A program made the translations under genes and the position numbers. The notes below the pieces were generated by a model that was not told the origin of the DNA, ran no database searches, and saw only the letters and a program-made list of their open reading frames with translations. A DNA stretch of 64,000 nt from an uncultured Pelagibacteraceae bacterium (GTDB taxonomy: Bacteria; Pseudomonadota; Alphaproteobacteria; Pelagibacterales; Pelagibacteraceae): positions 24,880-88,879 of the forward strand of contig CACDFI010000007.1 of NCBI GenBank assembly GCA_902551985.1, read 5' to 3'. This document shows positions 63,913 through 64,000 of this stretch, in pieces. Within the stretch, counting starts at the first letter, position 1; each line of letters opens with the position of its first letter.

Positions 63913-64000
63913 TTACTCAATTATTTTGAAATCTGATTTAAATTTATCAGTAATAGTTAAACCTAGGCCAGGTTTATTGTCATCCAGGTTAATATATCCT
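63913..64000 (-). CDS. C-terminal end of an enolase-superfamily (MR/MLE) enzyme, cut by window edge
   Basis: From the stop at 63913 the minus-strand frame reads back as DDNKPGLGLTITDKFKSDFK, after GYINL. The PGLGLTITDKF pattern resembles the tail of mandelate racemase/muconate lactonising enzymes, many of which dehydrate sugar acids. Only 28 codons are visible, so the family is tentative. A sugar-acid dehydratase would fit beside the HpcH aldolase and the kinase. Confidence 0.55.
   Translation of the reverse strand, partial: GYINLDDNKPGLGLTITDKFKSDFKIIE

Noticed and set aside
1..64000. CRISPR arrays, insertion sequences, phage genes and tRNA genes
   Set aside because: No regular repeat-spacer pattern, transposase, integrase or cloverleaf sequence was recognised in the gaps, all of which are under about 235 bases.

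Overview
The window is about 64 kb of very AT-rich DNA (about 30% GC by eye), almost wholly coding, with genes that abut or overlap on both strands. Gene content and order are alphaproteobacterial: an NDUFA12-type complex I protein beside a DUF2155 protein, HdaA, an iscR-sufBCDSUTA operon with an IscR-type operator, and lptF-lptG-lptD-surA-pdxA-rsmA next to gmk. Together with the extreme compaction and short Lys/Asn/Ile-rich proteins, this points to the SAR11 clade (Pelagibacterales), a free-living marine oligotroph. The clade call is inference from style and gene order, not from a marker-gene search.

Region 1 (1-43.3 kb) is a housekeeping core: dnaB (cut by the window edge)-rplI-rpsR-rpsF; fabD-fabG-acpP-gmk; the LPS transport and outer-membrane block (lptF, lptG, lptD, surA) with pdxA and rsmA; pepA-ndk; purM-purN; a DUF2066 protein-hdaA-aspS; an orphan TSCPD domain of class II ribonucleotide reductase; NDUFA12 and DUF2155; aroQ-accB-accC; thiS-thiG; an RNase E/G without its zinc-link cysteines; a class A penicillin-binding protein followed by prfB with a programmed +1 frameshift; a very large AsmA/YhdP-like protein; tyrS; anmK; the iscR-suf operon; and glnA.

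Region 2 (about 43.3-64 kb) is an accessory catabolic region. It holds three Gfo/Idh/MocA oxidoreductases, an IolE-like dehydratase, an IolD-like ThDP hydrolase, two D-2-hydroxyacid dehydrogenases, two neighbouring 2-oxoglutarate/Fe(II) oxygenases, a ketopantoate-reductase-like protein, a DUF1907 (C11orf54-like) zinc protein, a small winged-helix protein, a PanB homologue that has lost key residues, an HpcH/HpaI aldolase, an aldehyde dehydrogenase, a ribose-type ABC importer (ATPase, permease, binding protein), a FucU/RbsD mutarotase, a ribokinase-like kinase and the end of an enolase-superfamily gene. The likely theme is uptake and oxidation of a cyclitol (inositol) or related sugar. No iolB, iolC or iolJ is seen, so the lower pathway must be elsewhere or be replaced by the aldolase, mutarotase and kinase found here.

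No rRNA, tRNA, CRISPR array, insertion sequence or phage gene was recognised. No gap without a gene exceeds 300 bases; the largest (41003-41233) holds a possible 45-residue ORF and a strong hairpin.
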